This document shows positions 43,534-52,415 of a DNA stretch of 64,000 bases, piece by piece. Source of the stretch: Gammaproteobacteria bacterium (GTDB lineage Bacteria; Pseudomonadota; Gammaproteobacteria; Pseudomonadales; Halieaceae); contig JAUIMF010000001.1 of the NCBI GenBank assembly GCA_030433415.1, positions 1 to 64,000 on the forward strand. Direction: 5' to 3'. The notes below the pieces were generated by a model. That model was not told the DNA's origin, made no database searches, and worked only from the letters and a program-made list of their open reading frames with translations. Within the stretch, counting starts at the first letter, position 1. Each line of letters opens with the position of its first letter. Made by a program: the position numbers and the translations under genes.

Positions 43534-44664
43534 ATGTCGCAACCAAATAACTATGGCTTTGAAGAAGAAGCCGCGATGCTCAAGGATAGCGCCCGGCGCT
43601 TCTTTGCCGAGAAACTACCCGTGGACCAGCTGCATGCCCTGATTGCCGCCGATCCCGACCCCGAGCGTAGTCCCGAGGTGATCTGGCCCGAGGCGCTGTG
43701 GGCCGAGATGGTCGAGCTGGGCTGGACCGCGCTGGCGGTGCCTGAGAGCGCCGGCGGTATTGCCATGCCCTGGGTAGCGGTTGCCGGGCTGCTCGAAGAG
43801 GCGGGGCGCGCGGCGCTGCCTTCGCCGCTGCTGAGCACCTTGCAGGTGACAGCGGTGCTGGCCCAGGCCGGTGCGGCCGCAGCGCCGGCGCTGGGCGAGA
43901 TCGCCGAGGGAACAGCCGCGACGCTGGCGTTCATGGATGTTTCCGGCGGCCAACAGGTGGGCGCCGTGGTGGTGGAAGACGGTCGTTTGCGGGGTCAGGC
44001 CAATTTCGTGCAGGACGTCGGCAAATGTGATCGTCTGCTGGTGCTGGCACGCGAGGGTGACGGTACGGCCCTGTTCTGGGTTCCCTGCGACGCCAATGGG
44101 ATCACGGTGCATCGCGACGCGATCGTCGACCTGACCCGCGATCAGGCCCACGTCAGCTTTGACGCTGTGGTCGGCGAGCGTATTGATTGCGACGCGGCGC
44201 AAGCCTGGGCGGCGGCGCAGCCGGTGATCTGGACGCTCATCAGTGCCGACATGGTGGGAGCCGCCGAGTGGCAGCTGCAGACCACCACGGAATATGCGCA
44301 GCAGCGCAAACAGTTCGATCGTCCCCTGGGTTTTTTCCAGGCGCTGAAGCATCAACTGGTCGATACCATGATTGCCATCGACGAGAGCAAGTCCCTGGTA
44401 TACAGCGCCGCCTGCGCGCTTAATCACGAACCCCAGCGTGCGAGGGAGCTGGCCCATATGGCCAAGGCATCGGCGAGTGACACGGCGGGATTCGCCTCGG
44501 GGCGTTCCGTGCAGTGCCACGGCGGCATCGGCTTTACCTGGGAGTGTTTTGTGCACCTGTATTTCAAGCGCCAGAAGCACAGCCAGCTACTGTGGGGGGA
44601 TGCGGCCTGGCACCGCGCCCGCCTGGCCGAGATGTTGATCGATCGCGGTGCCCGGGCGGCCTAG
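43534..44664 (+). CDS. Acyl-CoA dehydrogenase, second subunit
   Basis: A 376-residue acyl-CoA-dehydrogenase-fold protein from ATG 43,534, behind an AAGGAG site. It is shorter and more Ala-rich in the middle domain (about 120-225), where FAD-contact residues are less regular. The C-terminal helices contain YAQQRKQFDRPLGFFQALKH and QCHGGIGFTWECFVHLYFKR. The HGGxGxTxE motif and its final Glu are kept, so the C-terminal FAD site looks intact. Adjacent to the first dehydrogenase, it probably forms a heteromer with it. Substrate class (branched or polycyclic acyl-CoA) is inferred only. Confidence 0.92.
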   Translation: MSQPNNYGFEEEAAMLKDSARRFFAEKLPVDQLHALIAADPDPERSPEVIWPEALWAEMVELGWTALAVPESAGGIAMPWVAVAGLLEEAGRAALPSPLLSTLQVTAVLAQAGAAAAPALGEIAEGTAATLAFMDVSGGQQVGAVVVEDGRLRGQANFVQDVGKCDRLLVLAREGDGTALFWVPCDANGITVHRDAIVDLTRDQAHVSFDAVVGERIDCDAAQAWAAAQPVIWTLISADMVGAAEWQLQTTTEYAQQRKQFDRPLGFFQALKHQLVDTMIAIDESKSLVYSAACALNHEPQRARELAHMAKASASDTAGFASGRSVQCHGGIGFTWECFVHLYFKRQKHSQLLWGDAAWHRARLAEMLIDRGARAA

Positions 44665-44680
44665 GTCCGGTACAGCAGCG

Positions 44681-45856
44681 TCAGGGCGCCGCCCCGACGG
44701 TCATACGGGCGAAGCAGGCGCGCATTTCGTCGACGAATAGCGCCGGTTGCTCAAGGGCGGCGAAGTGGCCGCCCCGGAGCAGTTCGTTCCAGTAGCACAG
44801 GCCCCTGAAGCGTTGCTTCGCCCAGCGTTCGCTGGCCAGAAAGATGTCGTGGGGGAACAGGCTTCCCCCCATGGGAACGTCCATCGGGTCCATGTTCGGC
44901 GTATTGAAGCTCTCCCAGTACAGACGGGCCGAGCTGCCAGCGCTGTTGCTGAACCAGTACAGCGACACGATATCCAGCATCTCGTCGCGCGAAACCGCAT
45001 GCTCCGGGTGACGGGAGCCGTCCCGTTCACAATCACTCCAGGACCAGAACTTTTCGACGATCCACGCCAATTGCCCGGTGGGCGAATCTGCCAGCGCGTA
45101 GGCCAGGGTCTGGGGGCGCGTTGACTGTTCCTTGGAATAGCCCGAATCGCTGGTGTTGTAGTACTCCGCCGCTGCCAGGGCCGCCTGTTCTACGGGGCTG
45201 GGGTCTGCGAGGGACTCGGGGTCGGGCGCCGCGAGAATCATATTCAGGTTGATGCCCGAGCAGCGCGGCCAGTGGCGCAGGCCAATGGCGCAGGTAACGA
45301 CGCTTCCCCAGTCACCGCCCTGGGCAAAATAGTGGGGGTAGCCCAGCTGGGCCATCAGCTCATTCCACAGATCGGCAATGTGTTCCACGGACGTACCGGT
45401 GTGCCGGGGTTTGGACGAAAAGCCGTAGCCGGGCATGCTGGGGATCACAACATGGAACGCGTCTTCGGCCCGCCCACCGTGGGCGACGGGGTCCACCAGC
45501 GCATCGATCACCTTGAGGAACTCCTGCACGCTACCGGGCCAGCCGTGCGTGAGAATCAGGGGGCGGGCGCCTTCGTGGGGACTGCGCTCGTGAATGTAGT
45601 GCACCGTATGCTGCGATCCATTGACCTCAAGGTCGATGAGATACTGGTTCCTGGCGTTGAGCGCTGCCTCAGCGCGGCGCCAGTCATAGTCCCGCCGCCA
45701 GTAGTCGGCCAGCTCCTGTGCGTAGGCAAGGGGAACGCCCTGATTCCAGCCGTCGCAGGTTTGCGCATCGGGCCAGCGCGTCGCGCTCAGACGCCGGTAC
45801 AGATCTTCAATAGCCTCATCGCTGACGGCGACCGTAAATTCCCGGGGACTACCCAT
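44681..45856 (-). CDS. Epoxide hydrolase
   Basis: A 391-residue alpha/beta-hydrolase with the N-terminal epoxide-hydrolase domain (about 5-110: RRLSATRWPDAQTCDGWNQG, then VPLAYAQELADYWRRDYDWR). The core has HGWPGS and the nucleophile Asp in GGDWGSVVTCAIG. The order HGWPGS then GGDWG is diagnostic of microsomal-type epoxide hydrolases. It opens an epoxide to a diol in the cytosol. Convergent with the second acyl-CoA dehydrogenase gene (16-base gap). The catalytic His lies near the C-terminal GGHFAALEQP. Confidence 0.92.
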   Translation of the reverse strand: MGSPREFTVAVSDEAIEDLYRRLSATRWPDAQTCDGWNQGVPLAYAQELADYWRRDYDWRRAEAALNARNQYLIDLEVNGSQHTVHYIHERSPHEGARPLILTHGWPGSVQEFLKVIDALVDPVAHGGRAEDAFHVVIPSMPGYGFSSKPRHTGTSVEHIADLWNELMAQLGYPHYFAQGGDWGSVVTCAIGLRHWPRCSGINLNMILAAPDPESLADPSPVEQAALAAAEYYNTSDSGYSKEQSTRPQTLAYALADSPTGQLAWIVEKFWSWSDCERDGSRHPEHAVSRDEMLDIVSLYWFSNSAGSSARLYWESFNTPNMDPMDVPMGGSLFPHDIFLASERWAKQRFRGLCYWNELLRGGHFAALEQPALFVDEMRACFARMTVGAAP

Positions 45857-45922
45857 GGGCGCTCCTTATGTGGTTATTTTCGAGCGCCCAAACTAGCGGT
45901 GCTGCCTGCCCCGCGCAAGGGC

Positions 45923-47335
45923 TCAGGCAGCGACGCTGTGGGTGTGCTCGAAGGAGTTAAGGAACACCATCAAGCGCTGGCGTTCCTCCAGAGACTCCTC
46001 GGTACGTGACAACAGGTGCGTGGTGCGGGGTTCGCGGTCCAGAAACAGCTCGCCGCTCACATCGCCCGCTTCGGCGGCGGCAGCGAGCCAGATAATGGTG
46101 TCGGCGCCCTCGTAGGGACTGCGCAGCACCGGCCCCATGAGGCGATGGAATCCGGGCAGTGATTTCTCGACACCGGGAGTGTCGGCCCAGCCTGGATGCA
46201 TGGCATTCACCGAAATGCCGTCTTCGCGCCACGAGGCCGCCCACTCCTCTGTGACCACCATCAGCGCGCGTTTGCAGCGCGCGTAGGCGGTGGCGCCGTC
46301 AAAATTGTCCGGCGAAGCCTGCAGACGATCGACATTGAGTTTCTGGGTGTACATACCACCAGAGACCACGTTGATGACACGGCCATTGTTCGCTCGGCAC
46401 AGCAGAGGGTGCAGGGCGCGGGTCAACCGCCAGGGGCTGAGCAGCAACAGGGCAAAGGTCTGCTCAAGACCCTCGTCGGTCTGCTGCCATTCGTCGTAGA
46501 GCGCGCCGGCGTTATTGATCAGTACGTCGATGGGCCTGTCCTCGCGGAGCAGGCGCTGGGCCAGGTCATCGACCTGCGCCATAAGGGCCAGGTCGGCGAT
46601 CTCGTAGCGTATCTGCTCATTCCCACTCTCTGCCTGCAACTCGCGAACCACGGTCTGCGCCCGCTCTTCGTTGCGCATGACCAGCACGAGATCGGCGCCA
46701 CGTTCCGCCAGAGCGCGAGCCGCCTCATAGCCCAGGCCGGAACTTGCCCCGGTGATGACCATGCGCTGTCCCGTAATCGTTGTACTGTCGGGGTTCCAGC
46801 GACGCCGGCCGCGGCGGTACCCCAGCCGTGTGAAGTGGGCCAGACCCGGCCAGACGAGGCGATCAGCCAGGGCAGTTCCCGACGACACCTCGGGTGCCTC
46901 AAAGGCGTTTTCCAGTGCTTCCTTCAGGCCCTGCACCGAGGCTGTGCCCATGCGCTCCATACCGCTTTGCAGCGCACCTTCGACGGCAGCGATGGGCTGT
47001 CGGTAGTTGAAGTCCGCCTGATAGACGATCTGCGTTCCGTCGGGGGTCGTCTGTAGTTCGATCGTATCCGTCGCTTCAAACAGCCAGCTCTCGGCGCGCA
47101 GGACAATCCGCGTTGGTGCCTCGTGGGCGATGACGGTGTACAGCAGCTCCACGGACCCGAGGGGCAGGCGGCAGCGCACGCTGAATCGTGTTCCCACAGC
47201 GACAGGGCCGTCGGTGAGCTTCGTTGCCTTGAAAGCGGTGCTGTCCCACTCCGGAGCGTTGCGAAAATCGGCAATGTAGTCGAAGCACTCGGCGATAGGC
47301 CGTGCGACGGTGATGGTTTCTTTAAGGCAGATCAT
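45923..47335 (-). CDS. SRPBCC domain fused to a short-chain dehydrogenase
   Basis: A 470-residue two-domain protein. Residues about 1-150 form an SRPBCC/polyketide-cyclase-like lipid-binding domain (ITVARPIAECFDYIADFRNA, then PEWD). Residues about 185-465 form an SDR with TGASSGLG, NNAG, Ser in VVSGGMY and YARCK as the Tyr-Lys pair. The SDR half resembles retinol-dehydrogenase/WW-domain-oxidoreductase types (RVINVVSGGMY, DRLQASPDNFDG). It may hold a hydrophobic ligand in the first domain and reduce or oxidise it in the second. The frame is continuous with no internal stop, so this is a real fusion. ATG 47,335 starts the SRPBCC part. Confidence 0.9.
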   Translation of the reverse strand: MICLKETITVARPIAECFDYIADFRNAPEWDSTAFKATKLTDGPVAVGTRFSVRCRLPLGSVELLYTVIAHEAPTRIVLRAESWLFEATDTIELQTTPDGTQIVYQADFNYRQPIAAVEGALQSGMERMGTASVQGLKEALENAFEAPEVSSGTALADRLVWPGLAHFTRLGYRRGRRRWNPDSTTITGQRMVITGASSGLGYEAARALAERGADLVLVMRNEERAQTVVRELQAESGNEQIRYEIADLALMAQVDDLAQRLLREDRPIDVLINNAGALYDEWQQTDEGLEQTFALLLLSPWRLTRALHPLLCRANNGRVINVVSGGMYTQKLNVDRLQASPDNFDGATAYARCKRALMVVTEEWAASWREDGISVNAMHPGWADTPGVEKSLPGFHRLMGPVLRSPYEGADTIIWLAAAAEAGDVSGELFLDREPRTTHLLSRTEESLEERQRLMVFLNSFEHTHSVAA

Positions 47336-47404
47336 GGTCAGTCCGGCGTTGCGTGTTATCGCATATTACGAACCGTGACCCGTGGCGGTTCACTCTGGTG
47401 TGGG

Positions 47405-47812
47405 TCAGTCGTCCACCCACACGTGGCGCCGCGGCTCGCCAAAATCGTCGTAGATCACCTGGCGTCGGCTCCGCTGGCTGCGGGGCTTACGCTTGGGTTT
47501 GCGTCGGCTGCGCATCGCCTCGCGACGTGCTTCGATGGTGGCGACGACCTCAGTTACGGGTGTCCGCTCGGTTCGGGGCTCATTGAACAGCGGGCGTGTC
47601 GGGGGAGGTCGGGTGCCCGGTTCCCAGGCGCTGGTGCCCGTTGGTACCGACTGCACCTCCCCCCCCTTGTTCAGGAACTGTCGTGTAGCCTGCTCCAGTT
47701 CCTGGCGAAGCGCCGCCTTGCTGGGGGGGCGTTCCTGGCGCGAGGGTTTGTCCTGCTTGCGCCTCACGGCTGCTCCGGGACAGTAATCGGCGATGTTTGG
47801 GGCAATTCGCAC
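47405..47812 (-). CDS. Conserved basic hypothetical protein
   Basis: A 135-residue protein that I do not recognise by function. It starts at GTG 47,812 or later at GTG 47,767 (VRRKQDKPSRQERPPS). It has a short helix, LRQELEQATRQFLNKGGEVQ, a central stretch TGTSAWEPGTRPPPTRP, RTERTPVTEVVATIEARR, a very basic tail RRKPKRKPRSQRSRR, and the terminal IYDDFGEPRRHVWVDD. The helix and the basic tail would suit nucleic-acid or polymerase binding. Similar short proteins occur in marine gammaproteobacteria. Confidence 0.6.
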   Translation of the reverse strand: MRIAPNIADYCPGAAVRRKQDKPSRQERPPSKAALRQELEQATRQFLNKGGEVQSVPTGTSAWEPGTRPPPTRPLFNEPRTERTPVTEVVATIEARREAMRSRRKPKRKPRSQRSRRQVIYDDFGEPRRHVWVDD

Positions 47813-47865
47813 ATAAGCACGACAGTATAGCGCTCATTTACTGGTTCCACCGGCCCTTCATCTGG

Positions 47866-47871
47866 GATAAT
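47866..47871 (+). promoter_or_regulatory. -10-like GATAAT before the hydrolase gene
   Basis: GATAAT in the 90-base gap between the divergent hypothetical gene and the hydrolase, 31 bases before ATG 47,903. The -35 region is not convincing. Confidence 0.3.
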
Positions 47872-47902
47872 CGCGCCCCTTACCAAGCTCCGGAGTGCCT
47901 GC

Positions 47903-48970
47903 ATGTTCTGGCCTGTTCTTTTTGTCATCGCATTTATCGCGTTTTCTTTGCTCGTACTGCGCGGGGAAAATCTCTCTTACCTCGATCAGCCGGTGCCGCA
48001 GCACCCGAAAAGGGAGCCGGACGAAGGCATGCGTTCTGTGATCGCCGAACTGTCGGCATTCGTGGAGCAGTCTCCAGGAACGGGGCGCCGGCGCATCCAG
48101 ACAATTCGCCAGTTCATGGACGAAATGGGTGACCACGGCGAGTTCGAGAGCGAATTCGTTCCCGTGCAGGGCAGTGAGATTCGCGGCGAGTGGGTGCTGG
48201 CACCGGGTTACGACAGTACGCGCCGTCTGCTCTACATCCACGGTGGCGCATTCTTTGCCGGCAGCCCCCGGAGTCACCGTCCGGTCACGGACCGCCTCGC
48301 GCGCCTTACCGGCGGTGCGGTGCTGGCCCTGGACTACCGTTTAATGCCCGAGCACCCCCGCATCGCAGGCATCGAAGACTGCCGCCGGGCCTATCGCTGG
48401 ATCCTCGACAATGGTCCGGCGGGGCGAGAGACCGCCGCTTCCGTGGTGGTTGCAGGCGATTCCGCTGGCGGAAATCTCACTTTGTCGCTGCTGGCCTGGG
48501 TGCGGGACCAGGGGCTGCGTCAGGCTGACGCCGGGATCGCGCTGTCGCCCGCGACGGACGCCGCGATGGATGCACCGAGCCTGCGTCAGAACATTCCCAC
48601 GGACCCCATGCTGGGCCCAACCTTTGGCAAGCTGGCCAAAATCCCGCACATCTTTTTGCTCTGGTACACCTGGATCACCACCCGCATGATGCCGTCTGAT
48701 CCGCGTATATCGCCACTGCGGGGCTCCCTGGCGGGGCTGCCGCCGATCCTGGTGCAGGCCAGTGACAGCGAAATGCTGCTGGACGATGCCCGTCGCTACG
48801 CCGCCAAGGCTCAGGCGGCGGAATCGCCGGTACTGCTGCAGACCTGGCCCGATATGGTTCACGTCTGGCAGTTGTTCATTGACCGCTTACCAGAAGCCGA
48901 GGAGGCCTATGCCAATATGGCGGAGTTCCTCGACAGCGCGGGTGTACAGATGCCGGAGCGCGCTGCATGA
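47903..48970 (+). CDS. Alpha/beta hydrolase (HSL-family esterase)
   Basis: A 355-residue hydrolase with a hydrophobic N-terminal segment (1-20, MFWPVLFVIAFIAFSLLVLR), probably a membrane anchor. The HSL-type fold has HGGAFFAGSPRSH (oxyanion), VAGDSAGGNL (nucleophile Ser), the acid in LVQASDSEMLLDD and the His in DMVHVWQLF. Such enzymes cleave short- to medium-chain esters or deacetylate lipids. Its last codon overlaps the start of plsC (ATGA), so the two are co-translated, which suggests lipid turnover at the inner membrane. Confidence 0.92.
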   Translation: MFWPVLFVIAFIAFSLLVLRGENLSYLDQPVPQHPKREPDEGMRSVIAELSAFVEQSPGTGRRRIQTIRQFMDEMGDHGEFESEFVPVQGSEIRGEWVLAPGYDSTRRLLYIHGGAFFAGSPRSHRPVTDRLARLTGGAVLALDYRLMPEHPRIAGIEDCRRAYRWILDNGPAGRETAASVVVAGDSAGGNLTLSLLAWVRDQGLRQADAGIALSPATDAAMDAPSLRQNIPTDPMLGPTFGKLAKIPHIFLLWYTWITTRMMPSDPRISPLRGSLAGLPPILVQASDSEMLLDDARRYAAKAQAAESPVLLQTWPDMVHVWQLFIDRLPEAEEAYANMAEFLDSAGVQMPERAA

Positions 48971-49725
48971 ACGCATTGCGTTCGTCCCTCGTTTTTCTTT
49001 GGATGGTGATCAGCATCATTCCCGTGGGCACGGCACTGTTGGTGTGTTCGCTATTCCTGCCCTCAGAGAAGCTCTGGCGCTGGTTCGCCACGCCCTGGCT
49101 TCGGGGTGTGATCGAGGCGGCGCGGGTTGTCGGTGGCGTGGACTACGTGGTGAAGGGGCGCGAAAACCTTCCCGCGGCAGATGACATGCAGCGTGTGATC
49201 CTCGTACCCAAGCATCAGTCCACCTGGGAGACTTTTTTCTTCCCCAGCGCAATGCCTCATCTGGTGTCGTACGTTTTCAAAAAAGAGCTGTTGCAAATAC
49301 CTGTATTCGGCTGGTGCATGGCGCGTCTGGAAATGGTGCACATCGATCGCAGCAAGCGTGCCGAGGCCTGGAACAAGGTGGCTGAGCTGGGCCGTACGCT
49401 GATGGACCGCGGTAAGTGGATCATCATGTTTCCCGAGGGAACCCGCAGCGAGCGCGGGAGTCAGGGGGTCTATAAGACCGGAGCGAGTCGTCTTGCACTG
49501 GCGACCGGTGCCGTGATGATTCCCATCGCGGTCAGTTCCGGGCGTTGCTGGCCGCGCAAATCGTTCTGGTTTGTACCCGGATGCGTCGAAGTTTCCATTG
49601 GTAAGCCTATCGTCCCCGGTGATCGCAGCCCGGAAGAATTGATGGAAGAGGCTGAGCGTTGGATAGAGGCCGAGATGCGACGCATCGATCCTGAAGCCTA
49701 TAAGGACGCGAAAGCCGGTGCCTGA
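48967..49725 (+). CDS. 1-acyl-sn-glycerol-3-phosphate acyltransferase (PlsC family)
   Basis: A 252-residue lysophospholipid acyltransferase with an N-terminal membrane segment (about 8-30). Motif I is HQSTWE, an H-x4-E variant of the usual H-x4-D seen also in other beta- and gammaproteobacterial members. The acceptor-binding motif FPEGTRS and the PlsC-type IPIAVSSG are clear. It acylates lysophosphatidate to phosphatidate. It is coupled to the upstream esterase gene and overlaps the decarboxylase gene by eight bases. It is probably an accessory acyltransferase, not the essential PlsC. Confidence 0.9.
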   Translation: MNALRSSLVFLWMVISIIPVGTALLVCSLFLPSEKLWRWFATPWLRGVIEAARVVGGVDYVVKGRENLPAADDMQRVILVPKHQSTWETFFFPSAMPHLVSYVFKKELLQIPVFGWCMARLEMVHIDRSKRAEAWNKVAELGRTLMDRGKWIIMFPEGTRSERGSQGVYKTGASRLALATGAVMIPIAVSSGRCWPRKSFWFVPGCVEVSIGKPIVPGDRSPEELMEEAERWIEAEMRRIDPEAYKDAKAGA

Positions 49726-51619
49726 TTCGATCGTACCCCAATGCCATGTCGTGATTGCCAGCGGCGATCAAGACTGGCGAGAGCAACTGCGTGAGCGACT
49801 TGCGGCCGCGGAACTGGCGGTAGGTGAAGACCGGCGCTACACCCTGAGTTTCAGCGCGGTGGCAGACGAGAAAGCACTACTGGAGGTCGCGCGCGAGGAC
49901 GGTTTACTGCAGGCGGTAATCATCGATGCCCGCCACATGCAGCCTGCCCGGGACCTGCTCACAGACGTGCGTGGCGTGCGCAGCGAAGTGGATCTGTTTC
50001 TGGCAATGCCAGCGGGGCAGGATGCGGGCGACGTTGCGGCGCAGCTGTTGGAGCGCGATGACACCCGGGCCGATGTGCTGCTGCGCCGTGTGCGCAGCGC
50101 GGTGTCACGGCGCGCCCGAACGCCATTTGCGGACACGCTGCGCGAGTACGTGCAGGGTGCCCGTGATGCCTGGCACACGCCGGGCCATTCCAGTGGTGAC
50201 GGCCTGCGTGAAAGTCCCTGGGTGGCGGACTTTTATCGCCTCATGGGCGAGCACGTATTCAATGCCGATCTTTCGGTATCGGTACAGGAACTCGATTCGC
50301 TGCTTGAGCCCTCGCACGTCATTCAGGAGGCACAGGACCTGGCGGCCCGGGCTTTTGGTGCCCGCGAAACCTTCTTCGTTACCAGCGGCACCTCCATGGC
50401 CAACAAGGTGATCGTGCAGCATGTGCTGGGCGAGGGCGGTAAGATGCTGGTGGACCAGGCCTGCCACAAGTCGGTGCATCACGCGGCAATCCTGTTTGGT
50501 GTAAACCCCGTGTATCTGCCCGCAAGCGTCAACAGTCGCTATGGACTGTATGGCCCCGTGGCTCGCGACACGATTCTTGACGCCATCGATGCCCACCCTG
50601 ACGCAAAGTTGCTTGTGCTCACCTCCAGTTCCTACGACGGGTTTTACTACGACCTGGCGCCGATCATTGTGCGGGCGCACGAGCGGGGTATGCGCGTGCT
50701 GGTGGATGAGGCCTGGTACGCCCATGGTTACTTTCATCCGGCACTCAGACCCTGCGCCCTGGAGTGCGGCGCGGATTACGTCACCCAGAGCACGCACAAG
50801 ATGCTGTCGGCGTTTTCCCAGGCGAGCATGATTCATGTGGGTGATCCGAATTTCGACGAAGCCCGTTTTCGAGAACACCTGAATATGCACACATCGACGA
50901 GCCCCCAGTACGGCCTCATTGCCAGTCTGGATGTGGCGCGCAAGCAGATGAGCATGGAGGGCTATGCCCGCCTGACGCGCTGCATTGCCCATGCCGAAGA
51001 ATTGCGTCGCGGTATCGATGAGACCGGTCGCTTCCGGGTTCTGACGCTCGAAGAGATGTTGCCGTCGGAGTTGCGCGGGGACGGTATTCGCCTCGATCCC
51101 CTGAAGCTCACCATCGATGTCAGTGCCTCGGGCTGCAGCGCCCGGCAGATCCAGCGTGCCCTGTATGAGCGGTACGCTATTCAGGTCGAAAAGGTGACGC
51201 ACAATACGCTTTCGGTTCTGGTGACCCTCGGCACGACCCAGAGCAAGGTGCTGCGCCTGCTCAATGCGCTGCGCAGTCTGGCGCGCGAACCCTGTGATGC
51301 CGAAACGCCGGTACATCGGGCGCCAACGCTTCCTGCGCTGGGTGAGATCTGCCAGCTGCCGCGTAGCGCGTACTTTGGTGCCACGCGACAACTACCTTTG
51401 ACCGATGATCATCACGGGATCAACCGGGAGCTCATTGGTCGCACGGCAGCGGATCAGGTTGTACCCTATCCGCCGGGAATTCCCGTGCTTGTGCCAGGGC
51501 AGCGAATCAGCGAAGACGTGTTGCACTTTCTGCTGGACCTGCTCCATGGCGACGATGATTCGGAGCTCCATGGCGTGCTGCGCGCCGAGGGGCCACCAAG
51601 GATTCGCGTCGTCGCCTGA
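49718..51619 (+). CDS. Orn/Lys/Arg decarboxylase class I, compact form
   Basis: A 633-residue PLP decarboxylase of the ornithine/lysine/arginine class I family. An N-terminal response-regulator-like wing (about 8-125) precedes the aminotransferase-like core. The core has HTPGHSSGDGLRESPW, FFVTSGTSMANKVI, DQACHKSVHHA, DEAWYAHGYFHPALRP and the PLP Lys in TQSTHKMLSAFSQASM. It is shorter than SpeC (about 711) or AdiA (about 755), with part of the C-terminal domain reduced. Starting at GTG 49,718, it overlaps plsC by eight bases. It makes a polyamine or diamine from a basic amino acid; which one cannot be read here. Confidence 0.9.
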   Translation: MPDSIVPQCHVVIASGDQDWREQLRERLAAAELAVGEDRRYTLSFSAVADEKALLEVAREDGLLQAVIIDARHMQPARDLLTDVRGVRSEVDLFLAMPAGQDAGDVAAQLLERDDTRADVLLRRVRSAVSRRARTPFADTLREYVQGARDAWHTPGHSSGDGLRESPWVADFYRLMGEHVFNADLSVSVQELDSLLEPSHVIQEAQDLAARAFGARETFFVTSGTSMANKVIVQHVLGEGGKMLVDQACHKSVHHAAILFGVNPVYLPASVNSRYGLYGPVARDTILDAIDAHPDAKLLVLTSSSYDGFYYDLAPIIVRAHERGMRVLVDEAWYAHGYFHPALRPCALECGADYVTQSTHKMLSAFSQASMIHVGDPNFDEARFREHLNMHTSTSPQYGLIASLDVARKQMSMEGYARLTRCIAHAEELRRGIDETGRFRVLTLEEMLPSELRGDGIRLDPLKLTIDVSASGCSARQIQRALYERYAIQVEKVTHNTLSVLVTLGTTQSKVLRLLNALRSLAREPCDAETPVHRAPTLPALGEICQLPRSAYFGATRQLPLTDDHHGINRELIGRTAADQVVPYPPGIPVLVPGQRISEDVLHFLLDLLHGDDDSELHGVLRAEGPPRIRVVA

Positions 51620-51671
51620 ATTTCCACTGCCCATCCATTTTAAACGTACGCCCAACCCGGGAGACACCGTC

Positions 51672-52397
51672 ATGGCTATACAGGAACAGTATCTGGACTA
51701 CGATGTTAACGGCGCCACGCATGAGGCTTTCATTGCCTGGGATGATGCGATAGCAGGGCCGCGCCCCGGCGTACTGGTTTCCCACGCCTGGGGTGGCTCG
51801 GGAGAGTTCGAGGCCGATAAAGCGCGGTGGCTGGCATCAAAGGGTTATGTCGGATTTGCCCTGGACATGTATGGCAAAGGTATTCGCGGCAACAGCACCG
51901 AAGAAAACGCGGCGCTGATGACACCCCTGGTGGAAAACCGACCGGAGCTGCAGGCGCGCATCGGTGCCGCATTGGAGGTGCTGCGTGGCCTGGATACGGT
52001 CGATGGCCAGCGCTGCGCGGCCATGGGTTACTGCTTCGGTGGACTCTGCGTGCTGGATCTGGCGCGCACGGGAGCGGACGTGGCAGGCGTGATTTCGATT
52101 CACGGATTGTTTATGCCCGCAGACAACGTGAAAGGTACGCCCATCTCAGCGCGGGTGCTCTGCCTGCACGGCTACGACGATCCCATGGCTCCGCCCGAGA
52201 GCATGATCGACCTGGCAACGGAGCTGTCTACGGCCGGTGCGGACTGGCAGGTGCACGCCTATGGCGGCACGTTGCATGCATTCACCAACCCCCAGGCCAA
52301 TGACCCCGAAATGGGCACGGTGTACAGCGCTGTTGCCGACGCCCGCGCCACGACGGCGGTGGCCAACTTTCTGCAGGAACTGTTTCCCGCAAGCTGA
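51672..52397 (+). CDS. Dienelactone hydrolase family protein
   Basis: A 241-residue alpha/beta-hydrolase from ATG 51,672 (MAIQEQYLDYDVNG). The catalytic Cys is in GYCFGGLCVLDL, the acid in LHGYDDPMAPPE and the His in YGGTLHAFTNP. These are the DLH triad elements. It would open a lactone or hydrolyse an ester in aromatic or terpenoid breakdown. It follows the decarboxylase by 52 bases and precedes the thiolase-like gene by 18, on the same strand. Confidence 0.92.
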   Translation: MAIQEQYLDYDVNGATHEAFIAWDDAIAGPRPGVLVSHAWGGSGEFEADKARWLASKGYVGFALDMYGKGIRGNSTEENAALMTPLVENRPELQARIGAALEVLRGLDTVDGQRCAAMGYCFGGLCVLDLARTGADVAGVISIHGLFMPADNVKGTPISARVLCLHGYDDPMAPPESMIDLATELSTAGADWQVHAYGGTLHAFTNPQANDPEMGTVYSAVADARATTAVANFLQELFPAS

Positions 52398-52415
52398 CAG
52401 CACAGGCGACTTGTT

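Noticed and set aside
50105-51391. 428-codon open frame antisense to the decarboxylase
   Set aside because: A high-GC shadow frame; its peptide is basic, low in conserved motifs, and the + strand protein is clear.
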